Origin: Eudorina sp. 2006-703-Eu-15
Lineage: Eukaryota > Chlorophyta > Chlorophyceae > Chlamydomonadales > Volvocaceae
DNA length: 64,000 nucleotides
Direction: 5' to 3'
Assembly: GCA_003117195.1 (NCBI GenBank)
Contig: BDSI01000016.1
Coordinates: 310,001 to 374,000, forward strand
The notes beneath the pieces are model-generated. The model was not told the origin of the DNA, searched no databases, and saw only the letters and a program-made list of their open reading frames with translations. This document shows positions 10,992 to 21,940 of this stretch, one piece after another (the first letter of the stretch is position 1; each line of letters begins with the position of its first letter). The position numbers and the translations under genes are program-made.

Positions 10992-13615
10992 GCGGCATGC
11001 TCTCGTCGCTTGACCGTCTGCCCTGCCAACGAACGTCCTCCCTCGAAGGTCCGACGACGACCAGTTATGGTGTCATTTGAGCTTAAGGTGCAGTTTTTGA
11101 AAATACGTAATTAATTATTGAGTGAAATCCGATCGATCTGATTGGAGAAAGGTCATACCTTAACGTACGATGCGCGCTATCGTTGTGACGAGGACAAAAT
11201 TGTTTTTAAATTTGTGTGAATAAGGTTATAGGAGGTGCAGTCTGGCCCTAATGAAAAGAGCCAGCCGAGTAGAAATGTGCGGCAGGTCTGCTCATTGCTT
11301 GCCGCATGTCCGGCATGAGCACTTAGCAGGATCATCAATTGCAACTCAAGACGCAACTCCGCGCATGATCACTAGGAACGCTGAGTTGCTGACTATCATG
11401 TGTTCGTTATGTTCGTTATACGAAGATTTGTCAGTTGGCATTTGAACGCTTGGAGGTTGAGACATACAATATTCGTCCTGAGCTACCAACATCACGCTCA
11501 TCAAAGCTCTTGCATCCTCAAAACGAGCATAACAAACAACCGTTACCATTCTGAGTACGGCAAGAAGCAGCGCTCTCGTCGACCAAGTTGCGGAGCAGGC
11601 GGGCTCAAAAATGGTGCCAAGACGGTGCCATGCTTCTCGATCATGCATGCACGCGATCAAAATTCCAAGGTAAACTTGAAGGCGCACTTTCATCCGGACC
11701 CCGTAACACAAGCTGCGTCATCCAATCTGATTCAATACTCCGGATACATCCGAGGCCTGTCCCTAGGCTCCCGTCCTGATGGGCTCATCACCCAGTCCAC
11801 GCCTCCCCAGTAATCGTCCAAACCGGAATTCACAAATATCGGCTCTATCGAACGTCATCACCAACAACACACGTGACATGAGGTCTTGCGCTGGATTTCA
11901 GCAGGACGACGAGGAAACACAGGTCGGTAGATCTCATGCCCGCAATGTCAAACGGAACCACGACCCGATGGCGCACTTTCATGGCACTTCTCTCGCTCCA
12001 CTGCTTCACCACTGCAGCAGGCCACCGCTTCCACGTCCCATTAAACGACTCGCTCCCTGGACACTTGGTGCACTCAGCCGACCCGCCTCAGGGTCCGACC
12101 CCCACACACCGAAGCTGGCCGTACGACAACCAACACGGAAACAGCATGCCCAGGAAACGTCGTCGTGCGCTTCCGCGCCAGCCAGTCCACGGGGCATTGG
12201 TCCAGCGGCGCCACTAGAGCGCGGATGCCACCAAAACGGCTGCTGCCCAACCTCGACACTGCAACACCGGATCATCCGCGACCACAGGCCTGCCTGCACA
12301 GCCACCGAAGGCCTCATCACCCCGCCGACTGCGTCGCGTGCGATGCATTCGAGCAGGGCAGGGCCGGGCTGGACCCCAACTAAGATACATTTGGCTATGC
12401 TTGGTACCTCGCCGTCCAAGCGGCGTTTGGTCACGACGCAGTTGAAATGAACCATGCCAAAGCAATCCCCGGACATGCTGCCTCATGGATCATGGATCCA
12501 TGGGTCATGACTCATCACCTCCAACCCGCTTATAAGACCATCAGCTAACATGGTACGGCTGGTTCATCAGGTCATCAGCAGCCCAATACGTGCACCGTTG
12601 TATTCCACCAATCCAGGTGGCATGTGGCATCAGAAGGGAACGGGCATTACCAACACAAAGCACGTCCAGCAGCAGCAGCGGCAGGCAGCGGCGGCGACGA
12701 TAGGAGGGGCGCGGACTGACCACGCGCGGCAGCGCGAATTACCTGCCGCCTTCGGCTTTGACCTGAACCGGGCCCGCCCGCCCGTAACCCGACCGGGCCG
12801 TGGGCCAGCCGCACGTCTCTACAGCCGGCGTCGTAATTACAGCCCCGCCCCTGCCGCGCCCAGGCGAAGGCCAAAAGGGAGTTGGTAACAGAAAGCATGT
12901 CACTATGAAAGCTAACCCCTCTCGGTAATTGCTTTTTGGGAGTCACGTAAGCGGACTCAATTCCTGCATATTACGCACAGTGGTAGGTCACAAAGTCCAG
13001 CCAAACCATATCACTTTCTTGTATGCCTACCGTATTTTGTCAAGAGCATAATGACGACACAGGACATCATCGCGCGGCGGGCCGACAAGCCTGGCGACAC
13101 CGTTGCGCGCGCAAGCACCCGCCAGGCCGCCGCAGGTCCAGTGCGCGCGCAGACGCATGCTCGACCTCCCGCGCGTGCGTAGATTGCCATGTATGGCCAT
13201 CTGTCATGCACACAGGTTGCCATGCCATCCCCCCCTGCAACAAAAATATCACGATCATCTGCCATCATCCATCACTACCACCACGTTTGTCGCACCACCA
13301 GGTAGCTTCGCGGCCCCTCCCCCGCCGCTTGGGCCTCCTCAGGCCCACCGTCAACACCATCACCACATCCGTACCTTGGCTTACGCTGCGGCCACAACCT
13401 GCCGTGCACAGTCCCCAGGAGAGCCATGGAGAGGGCCACCATCGATCGACTGCCGCTAACAAACTGACACTCGAGGCGCTGCTTCCCCGGCGGGCCCTGA
13501 CACGCGCTGCTGCAGGACCCCCTGGCGGCCCGCGTGCAATAAGTGGAAACGAGGCCACCTCAACGAGTGGAAACGAGGCCACCTCAGTAAAAAGACACCC
13601 AAGACCGCAAATTAC
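10992..13615. other. Intergenic region between two minus-strand genes
   Basis: This holds the presumed 5' flank of the coiled-coil gene and, toward 13.6 kb, the region after the 3' end of the next gene. It is less GC-rich than the genes, notably from 11050 to 11250. I saw no exon with conserved content and no clear element beyond a 24-bp duplication at 13542-13589. Confidence 0.5.
13542..13589. repeat. 24-bp direct tandem duplication
   Basis: Two adjacent copies of AGTGGAAACGAGGCCACCTC plus four bases lie just before the TGTAA signal of the 18141-14461 gene. The copies differ only in their last bases. Confidence 0.85.
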
Positions 13616-13620
13616 TTACA
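13616..13620 (-). promoter_or_regulatory. TGTAA polyadenylation signal
   Basis: The + strand reads TTACA. It lies about 840 nt after the stop of the 18141-14461 gene and is the first TGTAA on that strand, so it probably ends that transcript. Confidence 0.5.
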
Positions 13621-14460
13621 ACACGGGCACCATGACAGATACCACCAGGCATGCGGGTCACACGGCGCCGCTGCCGCCGCACCCTCCCTGCAATGCTGCC
13701 GCCCTCCCAGCGTGCTGCGGCGCCCTTGAGGCAACGCCAGCGACCACTCGACGAACAACTGGAGGGCGCCGACGATGTGTGCATCGCGGGCACACAGTCC
13801 CGACCATGAGAGCTGCCTGCCGCCTTCGCGTAGTGGCTCAAGGTGAGTCGCGACGGAGGAGGTGTCACCTCGTCTTTAAGCAACCAAGACGTAGTTGCAT
13901 CTAGAAGAAGCATGATGCACGGCCAAGACCAGCTAAAACACGGTTGGGTTCATACCATTGTGATCTCCAATCTGCGTGTTCTTCCAGAGCTCCCAGAGGC
14001 ATAGGAATTCACGTTCTCGCCACTGCCACCTGCCAGCACTACCGGCGCGAGGCCCCGCGCACCCGGCATCCCGGCGGACTTGATGGCCGCCCCACAGCAT
14101 GAGCTTACTTCTTAATGTTTTGCGTCCCCCCTTTCACTCCCTCAATTCTCTCTTCTTCCACCACCCATTCTCCCATAACCATTCTTTCTTCCCTACCGGA
14201 GAGTCGGCGGATGCGCATCAGCACGCACGACGCCCTGGTCACAGACGCCAAGCCCGAAGCGCATCAAGCACATGCGCACGTGCCTCCACGTGGCGCCCCC
14301 ACGCGCACCGCCCTCCCTGCCGTCTCCTACCCATCGAAACCCACTGATATACAACACCCCGGGGGCGCTGGTGAGGCTTCTCGGCCGTTCGGCGGTGCCC
14401 TTCGCCCGTTCCGACGGGATTGCTGTGATCCCAGTCAAAAAACGCCGCCGGCCAAAGATG

Positions 14461-17400
14461 CTACTGGAGCCTGGTGAGCACGTGCGTCGGCGCCAGGCAT
14501 GACCCCTTGCGCTGCAGCGTGGCGCCGCCGGGCCGCGAGCCGCCCCCCGACAGGGCCGCCGCCGGTATGGATGCGCTGCGCGACAAGCCCACCGGCGGCG
14601 CCAGCGGCGGCGCCGGCGGCGCGTCCGCTGCGGCGCCTTCCGGCGCCGCGTTGGCGGCGCCGCACTTGCGAAGCGCCTCCAGGAACGACGCCTGGCGCGC
14701 GAACCCGCAGTCGTTGTCGCCGCCGCCCAGCTCAAACCCGCCGTAGCGGTACTCCACTACCCCATCGTCCTCATCCTCGCTGACGCCGCCGTCGTATGAC
14801 TCATGCAGGAAATCGCTCCGAAGCAGCACGTTCAGCACGCGGTTCTGAAACTCATCCGCCGGGTCCTCGAACTTGTCCAGCATGGGGTTGGCCTGGCTGG
14901 CGGCGCCCGTGCTGGGCCCCGCATCGCCCCCGCCGGCGAGACCTGCGACGGCCGCCACCTCGGCGGCGGCTTCCGCCGCCGCCGCCGCCGCGGCGGCGGC
15001 GGCCACTTCCTCGCCGTCAGCGGTGACACTCATCCGCGCGCGCTCCAGCATCATCGCGCCGTCGAGCACGATGCCGCCGGGCTCCGGGCTCGGCCTGTCG
15101 CCTCCGAAACCACCGTAAGCTCCCCACGGCTCCCCGTCCGCCGCCTCAATCTCCGGCACTGGCCCCGGGAGCTGCCCGTCCGGGACTCCCATCAGGGTGC
15201 GGCCGAAGGCCAGAGTCACGGAGCCGGCCTGGGAGGGAGCCAGGCCGGTGGAGCCCGTGATGCGCCCCCCCGGGGCCCCCACGAGGGAGGACTGAGCGCT
15301 GCGCGCCCCGGGCTGCCTGCAGAGCGAGCTGGAGGCGTTGAAGGAAGGCCTGCCGCCGCCCGGCGGGCGGCCTTGCGCCGCCGAGCTTCCCAGGCTCGAG
15401 TGTATCCGGGACGGGCCCGCGCCACTGGTACCGCGGTCTCCGAAGGTCTCCGGGCCCACAGCCGTGCCCGCGCCACCGCTGCCGCCGCTGGGCAGGTTCC
15501 GCCCGTTGGCCACGGCGCCGTCGCCGATGCGCATCAGCGCCGTCGTGTCCGCCGTGCCGCCGCAGTGGAAGCCGAAGAGCGGCAGATCAGTGCTGACGCG
15601 GCGGCAGAGCCGAGTGCTGCGGAGGTCCCCCTGCGCCACCGCCACCATGCAGGCCTCCTGCAGGCGGCTGAGCGCCGACGTGACGTCGCGCGCCTCCTTA
15701 GCCAGCAGTGACGGCCCCAGCGGCTTGGTGGCGCCGCCGGCCAGGGGCAGCCTGGCCGTCGCGCCGGCGGCTGCGGCGCCGCCCACCCCGCCGCCGCTGC
15801 CGCCTGCACTGCCCGTCACAGAGACCCCATCCACGGAGCTCTCCGCCTGCAGCACCCTGACAGTGCTGGACCCAACGGAGGCAGTGGACGGGAGCTGGGC
15901 CCCTAGCCGACCGGTTGCGGTGGCGGTGGCGGACGCCGCCGCCACGGCTGAAGAGCAGGGCTCCAGCGGGTTCGTGGAGTGTACGGACGCTGTCGCGTGC
16001 GTGTGGGTCGCGGCGCCAGTCATGTTGCCTTGGGTCAGCCGGCTCGAGTCACTGAACCGGGAGGGAGCATACACAGAGCTACCGCCCCAGTCGCACCGTT
16101 GGCCCTCGCTTGAGGAGTTTGCCATCGCCAGCAGCCGCGAGCCACCCTCACCGCTGCCGCCGGCGCCCTCGGCCTGTGGCTCCTCCGCCTGGGTCCGCTC
16201 CGGCTGTCTATCCTCAGACGTGCGCTGGTGAGGTCGTTGCTGGGGCTGCAGGGGTTGCTGCTCCTGCTGCTGCAGCTGCTGCTGCGGCTGCTGCTGCGGC
16301 TGCGGCGCGGCCCCGGCGGCGTCGGTCTGCTCCCTTGCCTGAACTGCCTGCGACGTCTCCTGGCCCTGGCCCTGCTCCTGGTGCTCCTGCTGCGCCCGCT
16401 CCACTGCGTGCCCTCCCGCGCTCTGCGCCTGCTGCTGCTCCTGGGCCTGATGGTGATGATGATGATGCCGCACCTGCTCCTGCTGCTGCTGGGTATGGAA
16501 CAGCAGCGGCCGCCGGTTGAGATGCCGATCATCCCGCTCAGTCTCCGCAAAGCCCTCGATTTCGCAGCCGTCGTGCACACTGGCGCGACGACAGCTTGCC
16601 AGGGGGGTCACATCCGCCGTCGTCAGCATCGCGTTTGCGCCACAAGACATGGACACACCGGTGCATACTTCACCCGCGCCTCCGCGGACGCCGCTGCCCC
16701 GGCCGTGGCGCAGATTGCTCATCGATAAACACACGCCGGAGGCGTCAGCCGCGGGGCCGCCTGCGTCATTGCTGGGGCTGGCCAGAAAGCCCGCGGGGAT
16801 GGGTAGCTGGCCGTCCTTGCCACCGCCGCCGCCGCCGCTGCTTGGGTCATAGGGAGCGCCGCCGCCGCCGCCACCACCGACACCGGCGGGCATGTTCTGC
16901 GCGCCGCTGCGGGTGCTGCTACTGTCCATGGAGGACCGACCAATTAAAAACGTACGGCAGAGGGGCGCCGACACGTCAGCATTCGACATGTAGCAGGCGT
17001 TGCTGGACATCATGGTGCCCTGCATCGCCCCCTCTGCCGCCGCCGCCGCGACGCGGCAGCGCGGGGCGCGTCCCGCCGTGAGGCACGATGGCGGCAGGCC
17101 CGTCACCGTGACGTCGCCGTCGCGAGTGAAGAGGATGCTCGGTCGCCGCGGTAATGTACGCCGGGCCTTTGTCGAGCGTGTGACCGTTGACGACCTGGTC
17201 AACTGGTTGTGGCTCTGGACCCACTGCTGAGCAGCAGGCCCCAGATCCGCTGGCCCCGCTGCACCGCCGCTCTGGGGAGCGATGCTCAATCCTGCGGCTG
17301 CACTCGAAATCGAACTGGCGCCCGCGCCGGTAGCGGCCCCGGCAGCCGAGACCGAGGCCGCGGTCGCCGTCGTCCCGCCACTCTCCGTGTACAGGCGCGA

Positions 17401-18141
17401 CCGCCTGCCCACCCCCCCAGCCCCTGGCCCATGGACCATGTGGCTGGACGAGCCACTGAGACGGTCACCGGGCCTGCCCGACGACGCGACGGCAGCGGCA
17501 GCGGTGCCGCCGGCTGGACAGGTCGCAGCCCCGCAGTCATTGTCCGTGCCGCTACCTTCCGCGGGTGCGCCGGTCAAGTCGTTCAACGAGATGCTGGAGC
17601 TCATGCCGCCTGATGCGGCCATGCCAGCGGCGGTGGCCGGGATGGCCGTGTGCGCGCGGGCGATCGCCCGTATGGATGGCGCGGGCAGCAAGTACGCGGC
17701 CGTGCTGGGGGAGATGCGGTCGCTCCGGCAGCGGCTGGTGCTCAGTGCGGCTGGACCCCGGGTCTTGTTGGTGAAGGGGCTGAGCGCACTGCCGTGAGAG
17801 GCGGTTCCGGAGCGCCGCCCGTGGGCCGACACCGGCTGGCATGGGCCCCCGCCCTGCATGTGGCCATCCTTACTCGGCGACATGGACGACAAGCCGTCCG
17901 AGGCGCCGCGGCGATGCGCCGACCCTGTGAGCCTCTGGCTCGCCACGGACTGGAGGGCGGAGCTGAAGGCCCCAGGGGGCTGCTGCTGCTGCTGCTGACC
18001 CCCCGCGGCTCCCAAGCGCGAGGGCTCGCGGCTGGCTCGGATGGTGAAGGTGCTGGACCGGCTGACCTGATTCTCCGAGGCCGTCCGCGCGGAACGCAAG
18101 CTGTCTTGCGGTTCCCGCACCTCTGATAGCACTGTAGACAT
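14461..18141 (-). CDS. Very large, probably disordered protein (unrecognised)
   Basis: A single minus-strand reading frame encodes about 1226 residues from an ATG at 18141 (MSTVLSEVREPQDS) to a TAG at 14461. An AG acceptor-like site (CACTCGCAG) lies just upstream of this ATG, so earlier exons may exist. The sequence is Ser/Gly/Ala/Gln-rich with a poly-Q run near the N-terminus, a stretch of six His, a Gln/Glu-rich middle and several poly-Gly and poly-Ala runs. The least simple parts are a basic segment around TKARRTLPRRPSILFTRDGD and a C-terminal segment around EFQNRVLNVLLRSDFLHESY followed by EDEDD. No catalytic motif or membrane segment was seen. The coding call rests on an intact 3.7-kb frame whose only rivals are shorter shadows. 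Function is unknown. Confidence 0.65.
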   Translation of the reverse strand: MSTVLSEVREPQDSLRSARTASENQVSRSSTFTIRASREPSRLGAAGGQQQQQQPPGAFSSALQSVASQRLTGSAHRRGASDGLSSMSPSKDGHMQGGGPCQPVSAHGRRSGTASHGSALSPFTNKTRGPAALSTSRCRSDRISPSTAAYLLPAPSIRAIARAHTAIPATAAGMAASGGMSSSISLNDLTGAPAEGSGTDNDCGAATCPAGGTAAAAVASSGRPGDRLSGSSSHMVHGPGAGGVGRRSRLYTESGGTTATAASVSAAGAATGAGASSISSAAAGLSIAPQSGGAAGPADLGPAAQQWVQSHNQLTRSSTVTRSTKARRTLPRRPSILFTRDGDVTVTGLPPSCLTAGRAPRCRVAAAAAEGAMQGTMMSSNACYMSNADVSAPLCRTFLIGRSSMDSSSTRSGAQNMPAGVGGGGGGGAPYDPSSGGGGGGKDGQLPIPAGFLASPSNDAGGPAADASGVCLSMSNLRHGRGSGVRGGAGEVCTGVSMSCGANAMLTTADVTPLASCRRASVHDGCEIEGFAETERDDRHLNRRPLLFHTQQQQEQVRHHHHHHQAQEQQQAQSAGGHAVERAQQEHQEQGQGQETSQAVQAREQTDAAGAAPQPQQQPQQQLQQQEQQPLQPQQRPHQRTSEDRQPERTQAEEPQAEGAGGSGEGGSRLLAMANSSSEGQRCDWGGSSVYAPSRFSDSSRLTQGNMTGAATHTHATASVHSTNPLEPCSSAVAAASATATATGRLGAQLPSTASVGSSTVRVLQAESSVDGVSVTGSAGGSGGGVGGAAAAGATARLPLAGGATKPLGPSLLAKEARDVTSALSRLQEACMVAVAQGDLRSTRLCRRVSTDLPLFGFHCGGTADTTALMRIGDGAVANGRNLPSGGSGGAGTAVGPETFGDRGTSGAGPSRIHSSLGSSAAQGRPPGGGRPSFNASSSLCRQPGARSAQSSLVGAPGGRITGSTGLAPSQAGSVTLAFGRTLMGVPDGQLPGPVPEIEAADGEPWGAYGGFGGDRPSPEPGGIVLDGAMMLERARMSVTADGEEVAAAAAAAAAAEAAAEVAAVAGLAGGGDAGPSTGAASQANPMLDKFEDPADEFQNRVLNVLLRSDFLHESYDGGVSEDEDDGVVEYRYGGFELGGGDNDCGFARQASFLEALRKCGAANAAPEGAAADAPPAPPLAPPVGLSRSASIPAAALSGGGSRPGGATLQRKGSCLAPTHVLTRLQ

Positions 18142-19868
18142 TTCGTCCTGCGAGTGAGCCACCGTGCAACGAACGCGCGGGCGTGGGTGGCACGCTTGAC
18201 TTGCAAGGTGCCCCCCCCGACAAGAGGTGCGTTTGAGCGACAACTCAAACGATTGCGAGCCCCCGTGAGCAGCAGGAAACGGATGCAGTGCAGTCGGCTA
18301 ATCACTACAGTCGGCTGAAAGCTTTAACGCCGGAACGGTCAGAGCCGCAGTACACTGCTGAACAGTTCCCCGGCGACTACCCTTACATTTTTTGGAGTCG
18401 TGGCGAAAAGTTCCAGGTATCGGGCCGTTGCAAGGGTTACCACATCGGCGTCTCCACGACCACGCACGCGTGGTTTCTGGGCATCTGACGCACTGTACTC
18501 CCAAGTTCCTGCGGCGCGCCCATACACTGCTAATATTCAAAGGAAGACATGTCGCACTGAGAAACATTTTCCCGACTCCGGCGAAGCAAAATACGGGTCA
18601 GCGAAAGGTGAAAGATTACTGACCGACCTCTGCTTCCGCTCCGCCTGCTCATAAAGCTGCTCAAAACGCCGCCAAGAACTGTGCCAGACGACACAGGGCC
18701 TTTCCCGACGCTGAACTGCGACGACTCAGTTTCCGACGGAGGCCTGCAACCCAGGCGTTCGGTGTATCGTCCTACACTTAATCAAAATAAGCGCCGAAAA
18801 GCCAAGAAAGCTTACCTTGCGCATCCGCCGAAACACGCCGCAATGCAGGACGGCAGTTTCATCTTGAACACAACGCAAAACCTGATTGTCAAGTCTGAAT
18901 GACACTCGTCATTGCTATGGTGTAAGGCTGGAAACTGAAGTTAAAGGTGCCCAGCCCGGCGACACCGCAGCACCCGTTAGCTCCTGAGTATCAAACTGGA
19001 GTCAGCCAGGGGGCAAAGCCTCGTCCACTTTGGGAACTATAAGCGCCCCATGAGGATCACACAGCTGGCCCGAAGGCCACGGTTTGTAGGTGACCTAAAG
19101 TTGAGACCGTGCCTCTCACGTCCGAAAAGCTAAGAATTTCAGTGCCACAGGTTATCACATCATCTACTGTCATTAGGGTGCATCAGTACTTATTGGGTAG
19201 TCTTGCGGCAGAATTTGAGTTGCAATCCTAAGGGGACGTGTTGCCCTCGTTACGATCTCACACTTTTGTCGTGCACCCTTCCCAGGCTTCAAGCTTTATC
19301 AGATTATTTGTCCATACAGGCCTCAAGTATATATTTTATGTAAGGTTTAATCACGTATGTTTGCAGAAGCTACTGTACCGTAATGGTACGTCCAGTTGCT
19401 AGACCATTACCAGGGCCAACGAACTCAGGATCTCAAGTTATGTTTCTGGGCTTGTATGACATATTGATTTGGTATGTTTGGTGTGGTATTAGCCTACCAT
19501 GATTCCCGCAATGCGCAGTAGGACACTGCCTTTGGGGTCAGTAGGGGTCAGTGCTAGCCTTGACCCGGATGCTGGACCGCGTGCCTGCCCGTAACGTGCG
19601 TGCCCGAAACGGTGGAGCGCGGTCAAAGCAGCAGCTGCGCTTGCAGAAACAATTGGACGGGAACGAGTACGAGTGTGCACGGCTGGTCATTGACTGGTGG
19701 GCTGACAGGCTGTCCTCGAAACGCACAGGACCTATGGCGCCACCTAGATGTTGTTGACCAGTCCAGGGTGACGCTGCGGGAAGGGGTGCCTTCCGGTCAG
19801 GCCAGTCAAGCCGGGCAGTTAGGCCGGACAACATGTTACAGTTACTGTCTTCGCATTTAGAATACTGC
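18142..19868. other. Intergenic region, no gene firmly supported
   Basis: This lies between the 5' end of the disordered-protein gene and the presumed 3' end of the small membrane-protein gene. One + strand frame (18681-18902, 73 residues, basic middle containing NKRRKAKKAYLA) is followed within about 20 nt by TGTAA at 18920. It has no recognisable homology and I do not call it a gene. Confidence 0.45.
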
Positions 19869-19895
19869 TTACATTGATTAAGGACATCTATTACA
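19869..19895 (-). promoter_or_regulatory. Pair of TGTAA polyadenylation signals
   Basis: The + strand has TTACA at 19869-19873 and 19891-19895, giving TGTAA twice on the minus strand about 700 nt after the stop of the 20980-20600 gene. Confidence 0.4.
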
Positions 19896-20599
19896 ATATA
19901 CATGTGGGCAACGGCCTTCAACATGATGAAAGCAGTCCAGCCGAAGCAAACATGGTTGACGAGGATTACCAACTGAAAGCGCCGTTTTATCTTCAGGCCC
20001 ACTCAAGGTTACCCGCAATCGGCGACAGAGCCACAGAAACCAAGGCCTCGGAAGTCTCTCATTAACAGGCACATTCATGTCCTCCGCCTGGGGCAGGCAG
20101 CCTCACGGCGATGCGTGCGGCCCCCACCACTCATACAGCTTGACCCTACGCGCGGCACTGTACCACGAGCCCCAATACATCCCAGAACACATCCCTCTTT
20201 GCAGCGTTTTCAGCGCATCACAGCACAGCCCATCCGAACCTCCATGAGTCAGCGAGATCGGGCAGATCCGAGGCCACTGGCAAGGCAGTGCCAGTGGCGC
20301 CGCCACAAAAGACGATGAAGACCCGAAGACCCACGAGCAAGCTTACGTGCCCGGTAGGGACGGCTGCTGCCTGTGAGTGTGGACGGGCATTTGGTAGCAT
20401 TCAGGTCGATGCAGTGCACGGAAATCGGAAGAAGGTGTGCCTGAGAAGTGTCGAGAAGTGCCGTGGCACCTTTGGGCACGTGTAAATCTTCGTCCGCACT
20501 GCCAATGCCCCACGGGTCCCACACATTTCCTGCAATTTCCGGAAAATAAATGACGCTACCCCTCCGCATGAGGTGTTCACCGAAGATCGCACGCCGAGC

Positions 20600-20980
20600 T
20601 TACCGCTTGCCGGCCTCGTCCCGCATCGCGCTCCAGTCCGCGTGGCGCGCGAAAGTGATGTAATGCTCAATGCCCTCCCGCTTCAGCCTCTCCTCGGCCT
20701 CCTGCCGGCGCGCGTCGGCCACCTCCCGCTGCCGGCGCTCCTCCGCTTGTGCCAGCTCCCGCTGCCGGCGCTCCTCCGCTTGCGCCGCCTCGCGCTGCCG
20801 GCGCTCCTCCGCTAGTGCGAGCTTGCGCTGATTGCGCTCGTCGCGTAGACCGGCGACAAGGGCATTATAGGCCGCCCCCATGCCGAATGCTGCCACCGCC
20901 GTGGCCCCAATTACAGTTAGCGGCGTCGCATGCTGCTTAAGGTACTCTGCGGTTGCGGCGATGGTGCCGGCCTTCGACAT
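20600..20980 (-). CDS. Small membrane-anchored charged-helix protein
   Basis: This encodes 126 residues from an ATG at 20980 to a TAA at 20600. Residues about 19-40 (TPLTVIGATAVAAFGMGAAY) form one hydrophobic segment. From about residue 46 a strongly charged helix contains three near-identical AEERRQRE units (LALAEERRQREAAQ, then AEERRQRELAQ, then AEERRQREVAD) and ends EHYITFARHADWSAMRDEAGKR. The repeat and amphipathic pattern argue for real coding. The stop overlaps a good splice donor (G|GTAAGC), so the protein could continue in another exon, although I found no convincing one. A short anchor with a protruding coiled coil is typical of small organelle or ER adaptor proteins. No family is recognised. 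Confidence 0.65.
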   Translation of the reverse strand: MSKAGTIAATAEYLKQHATPLTVIGATAVAAFGMGAAYNALVAGLRDERNQRKLALAEERRQREAAQAEERRQRELAQAEERRQREVADARRQEAEERLKREGIEHYITFARHADWSAMRDEAGKR

Positions 20981-21483
20981 CTAGGGCTAAGGTATTGCGA
21001 ACTCAGGTGAACATTGCTTCCAGTTTTGACAGGGCTTCCAGTCTTGTATGGCTGTCAACCTTGTATAGTTCCTTAGGGGTTGACTATCATGATCGGTCCG
21101 CGCTGCGACTGGTTGGTTGGTTGGTTGTTACATGTTGTACAGGCCTTACGGCTATAAACATGTGTTCCCCCACAACGGTCATCAGTCAAAGGGCGCACAA
21201 CTTGGGACCTCGTTCATCGGGCCCATCGCCGTCCATTTCGCAAATTGAAGGCTTCTTTTACTGAAGTAGCTTCAAGCTGATTAAACATTAGCTTTGAAAT
21301 TGTTACATGAAGACATATGGACGTTGTTACCTCGAAGCAACACCTGCTCCATGACAACCTGGGCTTAGTTCTGTACCAAGGGAATGCAGACCACCGCTAC
21401 AGTACCAGTCACATCTTTTGCCAAAGACGTACGTTATTTAACAAGGATGACAGCGAGGTGATGAAAACAGAAGGCCTGGTAGT

Positions 21484-21488
21484 TACAT
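21484..21488 (-). promoter_or_regulatory. TGTAA polyadenylation signal of the pyrophosphatase gene
   Basis: TTACA on the + strand is the first TGTAA on the minus strand after the pyrophosphatase stop, about 450 nt downstream. Confidence 0.6.
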
Positions 21489-21940
21489 CAGTTCCGGCCC
21501 GAGCTTGACGGCACAGACGCCTCGTTTATGACCTCCTCCGCGCCGTGCGCAAGTCCGAATAACGACAACTGCTAAGACCGAACCGATTGCACAGAGAGGT
21601 CCAACCACCTCGGAGTGCGATTCGAGAAATCCCGTGAGGTCCGCCTCAGGTCCACGAGTCCAGCTGCTAACCGCATGATGCAGCACCGCAAGACCTAACT
21701 CCCTCCGCCATCAAACGAGTCCCTGTGCAGTTGCCGGTCAAAATTTCTCGGTGCGCCATGTGAGGCGACAACAAAAGAACGGCATACCAAACAGAAGACA
21801 CTCGATACGACGACCCTGTATGTACGCACCGTCGCTAACCCTGCAATGTGCAGGTATATCAGTCTGACTATCTGCAAGTCAGCGCCGGTACGCGCCTGTA
21901 CAGCATCTGAAGCATTAAGCCATGAAGCAATATTTGTCGC

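Noticed and set aside
14803..17797. Several + strand frames of 90-300 residues
   Set aside because: They are fragmented shadows of the single 3.7-kb minus-strand frame.
18681..18902. 73-residue + strand frame followed closely by TGTAA
   Set aside because: A single short frame with no homology or flanking exons; the nearby TGTAA alone is weak support.
19538..20002. 154-residue minus-strand frame
   Set aside because: It overlaps the presumed 3' UTR with TGTAA signals and has no domain, repeat or splice support.
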